Shown here in pieces: positions 37,372 to 45,363 of a stretch of 64,000 nucleotides of DNA; position 1 is the stretch's first letter, and every line of letters begins with the position of its first letter. This DNA is from Achromobacter xylosoxidans (GTDB taxonomy: Bacteria; Pseudomonadota; Gammaproteobacteria; Burkholderiales; Burkholderiaceae_B). The stretch covers positions 124,001 to 188,000 of the forward strand of contig NZ_MTLG01000067.1 of NCBI RefSeq assembly GCF_002192695.1. The letters run 5' to 3'. A program made the translations under genes and the position numbers. The notes beneath the pieces are model-generated. The model was not told the origin of the DNA. It searched no databases and saw nothing but the letters and a program-made list of their open reading frames with translations.

Positions 37372-39416
37372 GCGCGGCACAAGGTTTGGTCGTAGGCGTG
37401 GACGTGGGCGGCACGTTCACCGACATATTCGTGCTGGATGAGGCGGGCGGCAGCGCCCGCGTGGTCAAGGTGCCTTCCACCCGCGGCGAGGAAGCGCGCG
37501 GCTTCATGAACGGCATCGCCCGCGTGGCCGACGGTGCGGGCGCCATCGCCACCATCGTGCATGGCACCACGGTGGGCACCAACGCGCTGCTGGAGCGCAA
37601 GGTGGCGCGCACCGGCATCATCACCACCGCGGGTTTCCGCGACGTGCTGGAAATGCGCCGGCGCGACCGGCCCCAGACCTGGGGCCTGCGCGGCAATTAC
37701 GAGCCCGTGGTGCCGCGCGACCTGCGCCTGGAAGTGGAAGAGCGTGTGCTGGCGGACGGCACGGTGCATACGCCCGTGAACCTGGCCCAGGTCGAAGCCG
37801 CCGCCCGGCAACTGCTGGAGCAGGGCTGCGAGGCGGTCTGCCTGTTCTTCGTCAACGCCTATGCCAATCCAGCCAACGAGGCGCAGGCCGCGGCCTGCGT
37901 GCGCGCGCTGTGGCCCAACGGCAATGTCACCGCCGCCACCGAGGTGTTGCCCGAGATCCGCGAATTCGAGCGCTGCTCCACGGCCGTGCTCAACGCCGCG
38001 CTGCAGCCGGTGGTCGGCGGCTATCTGACGCGGCTGGAATCGGACCTGCAGGCCAATGGCTTCGGCGGTGAACTGCTGGTAGTGCAGAGCAACGGCGGCG
38101 TGATGTCGCGCCAGACGGCTTGCGACGTGCCGGTGCGCACCGCGCTGTCCGGCCCGGCCGCGGGCGTCATCGCCTGCGCCGCCATCGCGCGCGCCGCGGG
38201 TTTTCCCAACGTGGTCAGCGGCGATATGGGCGGCACGTCCTTCGACGTGTCGCTGGTGGCGGGCGGCGAGGCCTCGCTGTCAGCGCAGACCTCCATCGAT
38301 TTCGGCATGGTGGTGCGCGCGCCCATGATCCAGATCGAAACCATAGGCGCGGGCGGCGGCTCGATCGCCAGCGTGGACGCGGGCGGCCTGCTGCAGGTGG
38401 GCCCCGAATCCGCCGGCAGCGTGCCGGGGCCGGCCTGCTATGGCCGCGGCAATACCCGCCCCACCGTGACCGACGCCAACGTGCTGCTGGGCCGCATCGC
38501 GGCCGAGCGTCCGCTGGGCGGCGGCCTGCTCGCCACCATGGACGTGGCGCTGGCGCGCGCCGCCATCGAAGAACACGTGGCCAAGCCGCTGGGCCTGGAC
38601 GTGCACGCCGCGGCCGAGGCCATCCTGACCGTGGCCAATGCCAAGATGGCGGGCGCGATCCGCGTCGTCTCCATCGAGCGCGGCCACGATCCGCGCAAAT
38701 TCGCCTACATGCCGTTTGGCGGCGGCGGCGCGCTGCACGTCTGCGCCATGATGAACGAAGTCGACGCCGTTCGCGGCATCGTGCCGCGTTACCCCGGCGT
38801 GACCTCGGCCCTGGGCTGCGTCATGGCCGACATGCGGCATGACGGCGTGCAGACGCTGAACGTGGCGCTGGCCGCCCTGGACGCCGACGACCTGCTGGCC
38901 CGCATCGACGGCCTGGCGCAGGCCTGCCAGGAGCGGCTGGATTCCGCCGGCGTGGGCTTTCAGGGCATACGCGAAAGCATCGAGCTGGACATGCTGTACG
39001 TGGGGCAGAGCCATACCGTGCGGGTCGAAATCAGCCGCGCCGAGCTGGACCGCGCGGGCATAGGCGCCGCCTTCGAACGCGCCTACCGCGCCGCCTTCGG
39101 CCGCAGCCTGGAAGGCATCGCCGTACGCATCCTGAACCTGCGCTATGCGCGTATCGGCCAGCGGCCCAAGTTCGACCTGGCGCTGCTGGCGCCGACCAGC
39201 ACCGAGATGCCGGATGCGCTGGGCACGCAGGCGGTCTTCCATGGCGGGCAATGGCATGACGCCGTGCGCTACGCGCGCCTGGACCTGCCGGTGGGCGCGG
39301 AGGTGGCGGGCCCCGCCATCCTGGAGCAGCCGGACACCACAATCTGGATCGAACCGGGCTTTGCCGGCCAGGTCGATTCCCTGGGCAATCTGCTGATCGC
39401 CCGCCAAGCTTCCTAG
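37368..39416 (+). CDS. hyuA: Hydantoinase/oxoprolinase subunit A (HyuA)
   Basis: 682-residue ATP-binding partner of HyuB, with the actin-like ATPase motifs VGVDVGGTFTDIFVLDEAGG near residue 6 and VHGTTVGTNALLER near residue 64. GDMGGTSFDVSLV near residue 285 and GGGGALHVCAMM near 450 form the rest of the nucleotide fold. In ATP-dependent N-methylhydantoinases this subunit phosphorylates the ring carbonyl. The start overlaps the HyuB stop by 4 bp. Confidence 0.87.
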   Translation: MSAAQGLVVGVDVGGTFTDIFVLDEAGGSARVVKVPSTRGEEARGFMNGIARVADGAGAIATIVHGTTVGTNALLERKVARTGIITTAGFRDVLEMRRRDRPQTWGLRGNYEPVVPRDLRLEVEERVLADGTVHTPVNLAQVEAAARQLLEQGCEAVCLFFVNAYANPANEAQAAACVRALWPNGNVTAATEVLPEIREFERCSTAVLNAALQPVVGGYLTRLESDLQANGFGGELLVVQSNGGVMSRQTACDVPVRTALSGPAAGVIACAAIARAAGFPNVVSGDMGGTSFDVSLVAGGEASLSAQTSIDFGMVVRAPMIQIETIGAGGGSIASVDAGGLLQVGPESAGSVPGPACYGRGNTRPTVTDANVLLGRIAAERPLGGGLLATMDVALARAAIEEHVAKPLGLDVHAAAEAILTVANAKMAGAIRVVSIERGHDPRKFAYMPFGGGGALHVCAMMNEVDAVRGIVPRYPGVTSALGCVMADMRHDGVQTLNVALAALDADDLLARIDGLAQACQERLDSAGVGFQGIRESIELDMLYVGQSHTVRVEISRAELDRAGIGAAFERAYRAAFGRSLEGIAVRILNLRYARIGQRPKFDLALLAPTSTEMPDALGTQAVFHGGQWHDAVRYARLDLPVGAEVAGPAILEQPDTTIWIEPGFAGQVDSLGNLLIARQAS

Positions 39417-39425
39417 GAGCAGCCC

Positions 39426-40034
39426 ATGTCTGCCTTCGATCCCCGCAGCACCGCGCTGGTCATCATCGACTTGCAGAACGACTTCCTGGCGCCAGGCGGC
39501 GCCTATGACCGCGGCGGCGCGGCCAGCCCGCAGGCGCGCGCCTTGCCCGCCCGCGTGGCGCCCGTGGCCCGCAAGCTCAAGGAGCGAGGCGGCTTCGTGG
39601 CGGCCAGCCAGTTCACGCTGTGGCCGGACGCGCACGGCGAACCCATGATCTCGCCGCATCTGCGGCAGTTGCGCCCGTTCCTGCGCAAGGGCGATTTCGT
39701 CGCTGGCTCCAGGGGGCAGGCCAACGTTGCCGAACTGGACGGACTGGTGGATGTGTCGGTCTGGAAGGTGGCGTACTCCGCCTTCTTCAATACCCAGCTG
39801 GACTGGGTGCTGCGGCGCGCGGGCATATCCAACGTGGTGATCGCCGGCATCGTCACCAACGGCGGCGTGGCCAGCACGGCGCGCGACGCCCATATGCGGG
39901 ACTATCACGTGGCGGTGCTGGCCGACGGTTGCGCCGCGCCCACGCCGGCCATGCACGATGCCGCGCTGGCGGACCTGCGCACCGTGGCGGATGTGCTGTC
40001 CTGCCAGGATTTCCTGGACAGGCTGGCCTCGTGA
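39426..40034 (+). CDS. Isochorismatase-fold protein lacking the catalytic cysteine
   Basis: 202 residues of the isochorismatase-like hydrolase superfamily. The Asp (Asp 15, IIDLQNDFL) and Lys (Lys 114, VWKVAYSAF) of the triad are present. The segment that normally carries the nucleophile reads GIVTNGGVASTARDA, with Gly at residue 147 in place of Cys. Without that Cys an amidase mechanism (as in maleamate amidase or N-carbamoylsarcosine amidase) is unlikely; PhzD-type isochorismatases also lack it and hydrolyse a vinyl ether by acid catalysis. An AGGAGC site precedes the ATG. It lies between hyuA and a flavoprotein gene, so it should act on the ring-opened product or an enol ether. Confidence 0.8.
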   Translation: MSAFDPRSTALVIIDLQNDFLAPGGAYDRGGAASPQARALPARVAPVARKLKERGGFVAASQFTLWPDAHGEPMISPHLRQLRPFLRKGDFVAGSRGQANVAELDGLVDVSVWKVAYSAFFNTQLDWVLRRAGISNVVIAGIVTNGGVASTARDAHMRDYHVAVLADGCAAPTPAMHDAALADLRTVADVLSCQDFLDRLAS

Positions 40035-41428
40035 GCGCGCCGCGGGTCCTGCGGGGCGCCGCGCCCGGCGCGGACGCGATGCATGTGCCGGTGGCCATCA
40101 TCGGCGCCGGCGCTTGCGGCCTGACCGCCGCGCTGCGCCTGGCCGAGGCTGGCATCGAGACCGTGCTGATCGAGCGCGATGCCGCGCCCTGCGGCTCCAC
40201 CGCCTTGTCGTCCGGTTTCATTCCGGCGGCGGGCTCGGCGGCGCAGCGGGCCGCAGGCATCGACGACGACGCGCAGCGCTTTGCCGCCGACATCCAGGCC
40301 AAGGCCCACGGCACGGCCGCGCCGCACCTGGTCGACGCCTACACGGGCGCGGCGGCCGCCGCCATCGACAACCTGGCGCGCCATGGCCTGGACTTCCAGG
40401 TGCTGGACGGCTTCCTGTATCCGGGCCACACCGCCCGCCGCATGCACACCTTGCCGGAGCGCACGGGCGCGGCCCTGGTCGCCGCGCTGGAGCGCGCCGC
40501 CACGGGCGCCGGCGCCTACTTGCTGACCCGCGCCCTGGCGCGGCAGATCTGGACGGACGAAGCCGGCCGCATCACGGCGGTGGGCTGCGAGCGGCCGGAC
40601 GGCTCCATCGACGTGATCGGCTGCGACGTGCTGATCCTGGCCTGCAACGGTTTTGGCGGCAATGCGGCGATGGTGGGCGAGTATTTGCCGGCCATGCGCG
40701 GGGCCGTCTATGGCGGCCATGCCGGCAATGACGGCAGCGCGATCGAATGGGGCGCCCAGCTGGGCGCGCGCCTGGCCGACCTGGGCGGCTACCAAGGCCA
40801 CGGTTCCTGGGCCACGCCCCAGGGCGCGCTGATTTCCTGGGCCGTGATGATGGACGGAGGCGTGCAGATCAACGCGGCGGGGCGGCGCTTCCACGACGAG
40901 ACCCAGGGCTATTCCGAGGCCGCGGTCCACGTGCTGGCGCAACCCGGCGGCGAGGCCTGGAACGTATTCGACGGCCGCACGCTGGCGCTGGCGCGCGGCT
41001 TCCCGGACTTTGTCCAGGCGGAAGCGGGCCAGGCGCTGAAGACCTGTGCGGACGCCACGGCGCTGGCGGCCCTGATCGGTTGCGACGAAGCGACGCTGCG
41101 CGGGACGCTGGCGGGCGTGGCCCCCGACGCCGCCGATGCGCACGGCCGGCGCTTCGAGCGCGTGCTGCAAGCGCCATACCACGCCATCAAGGTGACAGGC
41201 GCGCTGTTCCATACGCAAGGCGGCCTGGATATCGACGCGCATTGCCGCGTGCTGGACCAGGCGGGCCGTGCCTTGCCCAATCTGCTGGCCGCCGGCGGTG
41301 CGGCGCGCGGCGTGTCGGGCAACGACGTGTCCGGCTACCTGTCCGGCAACGGCCTGCTCAGCGCGGTGGCGGGCGGTCATATCGCCGCGGCGACCGCCGC
41401 ATCCTTGCTGGGCCGCGAGCTTTCCTAG
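40031..41428 (+). CDS. FAD-dependent oxidoreductase (fumarate reductase/ketosteroid dehydrogenase family)
   Basis: 465 residues with an N-terminal dinucleotide-binding motif VAIIGAGACGLTAALRLAE (residues about 19-37), an FAD_binding_2-type fold and a C-terminal GNDVSGYLSGNGLLSAVAGG segment that closes the FAD site. The family adds or removes hydrogen across activated C-C bonds next to carbonyls. The GTG start overlaps the preceding stop by 4 bp; a later Met 16 codons downstream is an alternative. It has no signal peptide, so it acts in the cytoplasm. A role in desaturating a succinate- or succinimide-like substrate to its maleate/maleimide form would suit the operon, but is inferred. Confidence 0.8.
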   Translation: MSAPRVLRGAAPGADAMHVPVAIIGAGACGLTAALRLAEAGIETVLIERDAAPCGSTALSSGFIPAAGSAAQRAAGIDDDAQRFAADIQAKAHGTAAPHLVDAYTGAAAAAIDNLARHGLDFQVLDGFLYPGHTARRMHTLPERTGAALVAALERAATGAGAYLLTRALARQIWTDEAGRITAVGCERPDGSIDVIGCDVLILACNGFGGNAAMVGEYLPAMRGAVYGGHAGNDGSAIEWGAQLGARLADLGGYQGHGSWATPQGALISWAVMMDGGVQINAAGRRFHDETQGYSEAAVHVLAQPGGEAWNVFDGRTLALARGFPDFVQAEAGQALKTCADATALAALIGCDEATLRGTLAGVAPDAADAHGRRFERVLQAPYHAIKVTGALFHTQGGLDIDAHCRVLDQAGRALPNLLAAGGAARGVSGNDVSGYLSGNGLLSAVAGGHIAAATAASLLGRELS

Positions 41429-41441
41429 GATTATCCAAACC

Positions 41442-42305
41442 ATGCAAAAACAGAATCTGCAAGCACAGCTGGCCGGCGGCGCCGTGCTGGCTCCGGGCGT
41501 CTACGACGCCTTGTCCGCCCTGATCGCCGAACAGGCGGGGTTCGGCGCCTTGTACCTGTCGGGCGCGTCCATCGCGTACACGCGGCTGGGCCGCTCGGAC
41601 ATCGGCCTCACCACGTACAGCGAGGTCGAGGACACGCTGGCCCGCATCACCGAGCGGGTGGCCACGCCCGTCATCGTGGACGCCGACACCGGCTTCGGCA
41701 ATGCCTTGAACACGCAGCGCACCGTGCGCGGCCTGGAGCGGGCCGGCGCCGCCATGATCCAGCTGGAGGACCAGACCTTTCCCAAGCGCTGCGGCCACCT
41801 GGACGGCAAGACCGTGATCCCCGCCGCCGAAATGCGCGGCAAGCTGCGCGCCGCGGCGGATGCGCGCGTTCATGCCTCGACCTTGATCCTGGCGCGCACC
41901 GATGCCCTGGCGGTGGAAGGCCTGGACGCCGCGCTGGACCGCGCCGAGTCGTATCTGGAAGCGGGCGCGGATGGGCTGTTCATCGAAGCCTTGCGCACGC
42001 CCGAGCAGATGCAGGCGGCTTGCAGCCGCTTTGCGCGGCGCGTGCCGCTGCTGGCGAACATGGTCGAAGGGGGCAAGACGCCGGTGCAAAGCGCCGAGGC
42101 CCTGACCGCGCTGGGCTTTCGCATCGTGATTTTTCCGGGCGGCACGGCGCGCGCGGTGGCCCACACCTTGCAGGGCTATTACGCCAGCCTGCGCCAGCAC
42201 GGCACGACCGCGCCATGGCGCGAAGGCATGCTGGACTTCGACGGCCTGAACGCCGTGATCGGCACGCCCGAGCTGCTGGAGCGCGGTCGCCGCTACGAAG
42301 GCTGA
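41442..42305 (+). CDS. Isocitrate lyase/PEP mutase family carbon-carbon lyase
   Basis: 287 residues of the family that includes methylisocitrate lyase and 2,3-dimethylmalate lyase. VDADTGFGNALNTQRTVRG near residue 79 supplies the Mg-binding Asp pair, and KRCGH (residues 115-119) contains the catalytic Cys 117 of lyases, absent from phosphonopyruvate and PEP mutases. It therefore cleaves a 2-hydroxy-dicarboxylate or its methyl derivative to two acids. The hydratase at 33925-35690 could supply that substrate. It is the last operon gene; the convergent ubiC stop lies 11 bp downstream. Confidence 0.85.
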   Translation: MQKQNLQAQLAGGAVLAPGVYDALSALIAEQAGFGALYLSGASIAYTRLGRSDIGLTTYSEVEDTLARITERVATPVIVDADTGFGNALNTQRTVRGLERAGAAMIQLEDQTFPKRCGHLDGKTVIPAAEMRGKLRAAADARVHASTLILARTDALAVEGLDAALDRAESYLEAGADGLFIEALRTPEQMQAACSRFARRVPLLANMVEGGKTPVQSAEALTALGFRIVIFPGGTARAVAHTLQGYYASLRQHGTTAPWREGMLDFDGLNAVIGTPELLERGRRYEG

Positions 42306-42315
42306 GGCCGGCGCT

Positions 42316-42936
42316 TCAGCGCGGCGTGCGCTGGTGCGGCACCAGCGGCGGCACGGGCTGGTCGGCGACCAGTTCCCAGAATGCCGGCAGGAAACACTCG
42401 GCCACCAGCAGCGGCTGGCCTTGGCGCCAGAAGACGGAGCGGCGCGCCCAGATGCGGTCCGCGTCGCGGTCGCGCTGCGCGCTGGGCAATACGCCCAGGG
42501 CGGTGGCATGGAACGGCACCGGCGAGGCCAGCCGGCGGCAGGCGAACGGCGATCGCACCACCGTGCTGTCGTGGTAGAGCATGTCGGCCAGAGGGCGGGT
42601 CAGCAGGCGGCGCATGCCTTGCCAGGCGCCGTGGGACGCTCGCAGCGGCGTCAGGCTGCGCGCGGGCACGCTGTCCACGCCGTTCACCGACATCAGCACT
42701 TCGCGGATCCACACCGGCGTGCCGGGCGCGATGCCCATCGCCCGGGCCTCGTCCGGCGGCGCGCCATCGGCATACTCGGCCAGCACGCGCAGGCGCACCT
42801 GGCCGACCTGGCGCAGGCCGGCGGTCAGCGCGCCGGGGCGGAACAGCCAATGGCGCGGGGCGGGGGGCAGGATGGGCGGCGCGCTGGCCAGCCAGCCTGC
42901 GGCAAGAGGAGGGTGATGTGCTGCGGGTTTGCTCAT
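42316..42936 (-). CDS. ubiC: Chorismate pyruvate-lyase UbiC
   Basis: Converts chorismate to 4-hydroxybenzoate and pyruvate, the first step of ubiquinone synthesis. 206 residues, longer than the 165 of E. coli UbiC because of N- and C-terminal extensions common in betaproteobacteria. The motif GTPVWIREVLM near residue 71 contains the active-site Arg, and ARRSVFWRQGQPLLVAECFLP near residue 164 contains the catalytic Glu. It is separate from the catabolic operon, facing it. A promoter lies very close to the ATG. Confidence 0.88.
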   Translation of the reverse strand: MSKPAAHHPPLAAGWLASAPPILPPAPRHWLFRPGALTAGLRQVGQVRLRVLAEYADGAPPDEARAMGIAPGTPVWIREVLMSVNGVDSVPARSLTPLRASHGAWQGMRRLLTRPLADMLYHDSTVVRSPFACRRLASPVPFHATALGVLPSAQRDRDADRIWARRSVFWRQGQPLLVAECFLPAFWELVADQPVPPLVPHQRTPR

Positions 42937-42944
42937 GGCTGCGT

Positions 42945-42973
42945 ATTATGCCAAGCCGGACGGGACGGCCCAA
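42945..42973 (-). promoter_or_regulatory. Promoter of ubiC
   Basis: On the minus strand, TTGGGC (42968-42973), a 17-bp spacer and CATAAT (42945-42950). Transcription would begin within a few bases of the ATG at 42936, giving a leaderless or very short leader message; no ribosome binding site is seen. Confidence 0.5.
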
Positions 42974-43042
42974 TGCGTCGCAATGACGCAGCGGCCGCGG
43001 GCGCGCATGGGCGGGCCGCTCCACCGTCCGGGAAAGCACTTA

Positions 43043-43072
43043 TTGTCCCAGGAACCCGTGCCTCCCTATTAT
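43043..43072 (+). promoter_or_regulatory. Promoter of the amidase operon
   Basis: TTGTCC (43043-43048), 18-bp spacer, TATTAT (43067-43072). The predicted start is at about 43079-43081, directly at the first leader hairpin. Fits a sigma-70 promoter with a good -10. Confidence 0.55.
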
Positions 43073-43078
43073 TCGCAC

Positions 43079-43165
43079 ACGGTCAACATTGACCTGAACG
43101 GCTTGCAGTACCCCGCAGCAATGATTGCTGCTTGAACATACAGTTTGGCTATGAAAGCCCCCGAC
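43079..43165 (+). ncRNA. Leader RNA with antiterminator-like hairpins (probable AmiR/ANTAR target)
   Basis: The leader of the nitrilase operon holds three small hairpins before the terminator: 43081-43094 (GGTC/GACC, with A-T extension), 43115-43131 (GCAGCAA/TTGCTGC) and 43147-43159 (GGCT/AGCC). The last two share a C-N-ATGA-N-N-G apex (CAATGATTG and CTATGAAAG), and the last overlaps the 5' arm of the terminator, so the two structures exclude each other. ANTAR proteins such as AmiR bind a pair of small stem-loops in this way and prevent termination; an AmiR-like gene ends the same operon. The canonical ANTAR motif has hexanucleotide loops with A1 and G4; these apices only approximate it, and the exact pairing was not computed. 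Confidence 0.6.
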
Positions 43166-43200
43166 GTGCACGCAATGCGTGGTCGGGGGCTTTTTCGTTT
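43154..43200 (+). terminator. Leader terminator of the amidase operon
   Basis: AAAGCCCCCGAC at 43154-43165 pairs perfectly with GTCGGGGGCTTT at 43182-43193; an inner CACGC/GCGTG stem (43169-43173, 43177-43181) extends the hairpin beyond a 3-nt bulge. TTTTTCGTTTT follows. It lies 25 bp before the nitrilase start, in the 5' leader rather than at the end of a gene. This makes it an attenuator controlled by antitermination. Confidence 0.85.
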
Positions 43201-43224
43201 TCAATTTCTGAATATGGAGCTCGC

Positions 43225-44112
43225 ATGCAAGCGTCGGATCCGCAACGTTCTCCCGCCTCCGTGACCTGGGTGGCCAGCGTGCAGATGGAGCCCGTCATCG
43301 GCGAAGTCGCCGCCAACATCGCTCGTTCGATCGAACTGGTGGAGCAGGCCGCGGCCCAGGGGGCGCGGCTGGTGGTGCTGCCCGAACTGGCCAACACCGG
43401 CTACATGTTCGAGAGCCGCGAGGAAGCCCATGCCCTGGCCGAGCCGGTGCCGCAAGGCCCCAGCTCGCAGGCATGGATCGCATTGGCCCAGCGGCTTGGG
43501 ATCTACCTGGTGGCGGGCATCGCCGAACGCGCCGGCGGCCGCCTCTACAACTCCGCGCTGGTCGCCGGCCCCGAGGGGTATGTGGGGACTTATCGCAAGC
43601 TGCACCTGTGGGGCGACGAGAACCTGTACTTCGAGGCTGGCGACCTGGGCCTGCCGGTGTTCGATACCGAGCTGGGCCGCATCGGCGTGGCGATCTGCTA
43701 CGACGGCTGGTTTCCCGAGGTCTACCGGCTGCTGGCGGTGCGCGGCGCGGACATCGTGGCGGTGCCCACCAACTGGGTGCCGATGCCGGGACAGACGCGC
43801 GACGGACCGGTCATGGCGCACGCGCTGACCATGGGCGGCGCCCATAGCAACGGCCTGACGGTGGTGTGCGCCGACCGCGTCGGCACCGAGCGCGGCCAGC
43901 CCTTCGTGGGCCGCAGCCTGATCGTGGGCTCCCAGGGTTGGACCGCCGCGGGGCCGGCCAGCATCGACCAGGAGGAGGTGCTGCTGGCGCCCATAGACCT
44001 GAAGGCCTCGCGCCGCGCGCGCCAATTGAATGATTTCAACCATGTGCTGCGCGACAGGCGCCGCGATATCTATGACGAGCAGTTGGGCGCGGCAGGCCTG
44101 CCGCAACGCTGA
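43225..44112 (+). CDS. Nitrilase-superfamily amidase/carbon-nitrogen hydrolase
   Basis: 295 residues with the full nitrilase catalytic triad: Glu 54 in LPELANTGY, Lys 125 in YRKLHLW and Cys 159 in CYDGWFPE. The family hydrolyses nitriles, amides, carbamoyl compounds or N-acyl groups; the CYDGWFPE context is closer to aliphatic amidases and N-carbamoyl hydrolases than to nitrilases proper. The ATG with GGAG 6 bp upstream was chosen; a 31-codon frame extension runs back through the terminator and is not coding. It is the first gene of an operon under AmiC/AmiR-type control and an amide-type ABC importer follows. AmiE-type short-chain amidase function is likely, but this is not the roughly 345-residue AmiE itself. 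Confidence 0.85.
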   Translation: MQASDPQRSPASVTWVASVQMEPVIGEVAANIARSIELVEQAAAQGARLVVLPELANTGYMFESREEAHALAEPVPQGPSSQAWIALAQRLGIYLVAGIAERAGGRLYNSALVAGPEGYVGTYRKLHLWGDENLYFEAGDLGLPVFDTELGRIGVAICYDGWFPEVYRLLAVRGADIVAVPTNWVPMPGQTRDGPVMAHALTMGGAHSNGLTVVCADRVGTERGQPFVGRSLIVGSQGWTAAGPASIDQEEVLLAPIDLKASRRARQLNDFNHVLRDRRRDIYDEQLGAAGLPQR

Positions 44113-44143
44113 ACGACAGTCGTTCCCTCCAAGGAGAAAACCC

Positions 44144-45310
44144 ATGAAGAGCCTATTCAATAGCTGCCGGATCCGCCTGTCGTTTGTCGCATTGCTGGCT
44201 GGCGCCGCCAGCGCGCATGCCGCCGAACCGCTGCGCATCGGCGTGCCGGTCGGCCTGTCCGGCGCCAACAGCGTGGTCGCGCCGGGCGTGGTGCAGGCCT
44301 CGCAACTGGCGGCCGATGAAATCAATGCGGCCGGCGGCATCCTGGGCCGCCAGATCGTGCTGGAGATCGCCGATGACGCCTCGGGCGCGGTCGGGGCGCA
44401 GAAGGCGTATGACACCCTGGTGTTCCAGAAAAAGGTGGACGCCATCATTGCCATGGAAACCAGCGCGGCGCGCAATGCCGCGCTGCCCATCGTGACGCGC
44501 GGCAAGGTGCCTTATATCTACACGTCATTCTATGAAGGCCGTTCCTGCAACCGCTGGCTGCACGTGAACGGCTGGGTGCCGGAGCAGCAGGTCGCGCCGG
44601 TGGTGGACCACTTCATGCAGGATCGCAAGGCCAAGACCTTCTTCCTGGTCGGCAGCGACTACGCCTTTGGCCGCGGCATGCTCAAGTTCACGCGGGAGTA
44701 CATCGAAAAGCAGGGCGGACGCGTGGTGGGCGAGGAATACCTGCCGATCGACGGATCCGACTGGACGCCGGTGGTCTCGAAGATACGCTCGGCCAACCCG
44801 GACGCGCTGATCAGCTCGACGGCGGGCGGCGGACCCAATGTCAGTCTGGCCAAGCAGGTCAAGGCGGCGGGCCTGTCCATGCCCTACGGCAATCTGGCGA
44901 TCGACGAGGGCACCGCCAAGACCATGGGCGACACGGCGGTGGGCATGTACATGTCGGCGTCCTACCTGACCAGCATCGACACGCCGCAGAACCGCAAATT
45001 CCTGGACGGCCTGAAGGCGAAGTTCGGCAACGACGCCAAGACCGCCAACGAATTCTCCGCGCCGCAGTATGAAGCCTTCTACCTGTACAAGGCAGCCGTC
45101 GAAAAGGCCGGCGGCACCGATGCGCCCAAGGTGGTGCAGGCGTTGAGCGCGGTCACGTTCGACGGCCCGCGCGGCCCGGTGACCATGGACCGCCAGCGGC
45201 ACGCGGCGCTGACCATGCGCCTGGGGCAGGTGCAGCAGGACGGTTCCATCAAGATCCTGCAGACCTTCGACAAAGTCGACCCGGGCGCCCAGTGTCCGGA
45301 CCTGAAGTGA
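44144..45310 (+). CDS. Amide/branched-chain-type ABC transporter substrate-binding protein
   Basis: 388-residue periplasmic binding protein with a signal peptide cut near AHA|AE (about residue 27), preceded by an AAGGAG site. LRIGVPVGLSGANSVVAPG, AADEINAAGGILGRQIVLEI and DYAFGRGMLKF are Liv/AmiC-type segments. It differs from the cytoplasmic AmiC-like protein encoded downstream by having the signal, so the two homologous folds serve transport and sensing. It lies 31 bp after the amidase gene. Confidence 0.88.
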   Translation: MKSLFNSCRIRLSFVALLAGAASAHAAEPLRIGVPVGLSGANSVVAPGVVQASQLAADEINAAGGILGRQIVLEIADDASGAVGAQKAYDTLVFQKKVDAIIAMETSAARNAALPIVTRGKVPYIYTSFYEGRSCNRWLHVNGWVPEQQVAPVVDHFMQDRKAKTFFLVGSDYAFGRGMLKFTREYIEKQGGRVVGEEYLPIDGSDWTPVVSKIRSANPDALISSTAGGGPNVSLAKQVKAAGLSMPYGNLAIDEGTAKTMGDTAVGMYMSASYLTSIDTPQNRKFLDGLKAKFGNDAKTANEFSAPQYEAFYLYKAAVEKAGGTDAPKVVQALSAVTFDGPRGPVTMDRQRHAALTMRLGQVQQDGSIKILQTFDKVDPGAQCPDLK

Positions 45311-45363
45311 CGGCCATGCCATGACAAGCGCCGCCGGTCCTGCCGGCGGCGCCGGAGAGCGAT

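Noticed and set aside
39426..40034. Maleamate amidase (NicF-like) or N-carbamoylsarcosine amidase
   Set aside because: The context suggested it, but the catalytic Cys is replaced by Gly 147.
43132..43224. Longer start for the nitrilase-family gene
   Set aside because: The added 31 codons cover the attenuator hairpin and T-tract; the ATG with GGAG at 43225 is better.
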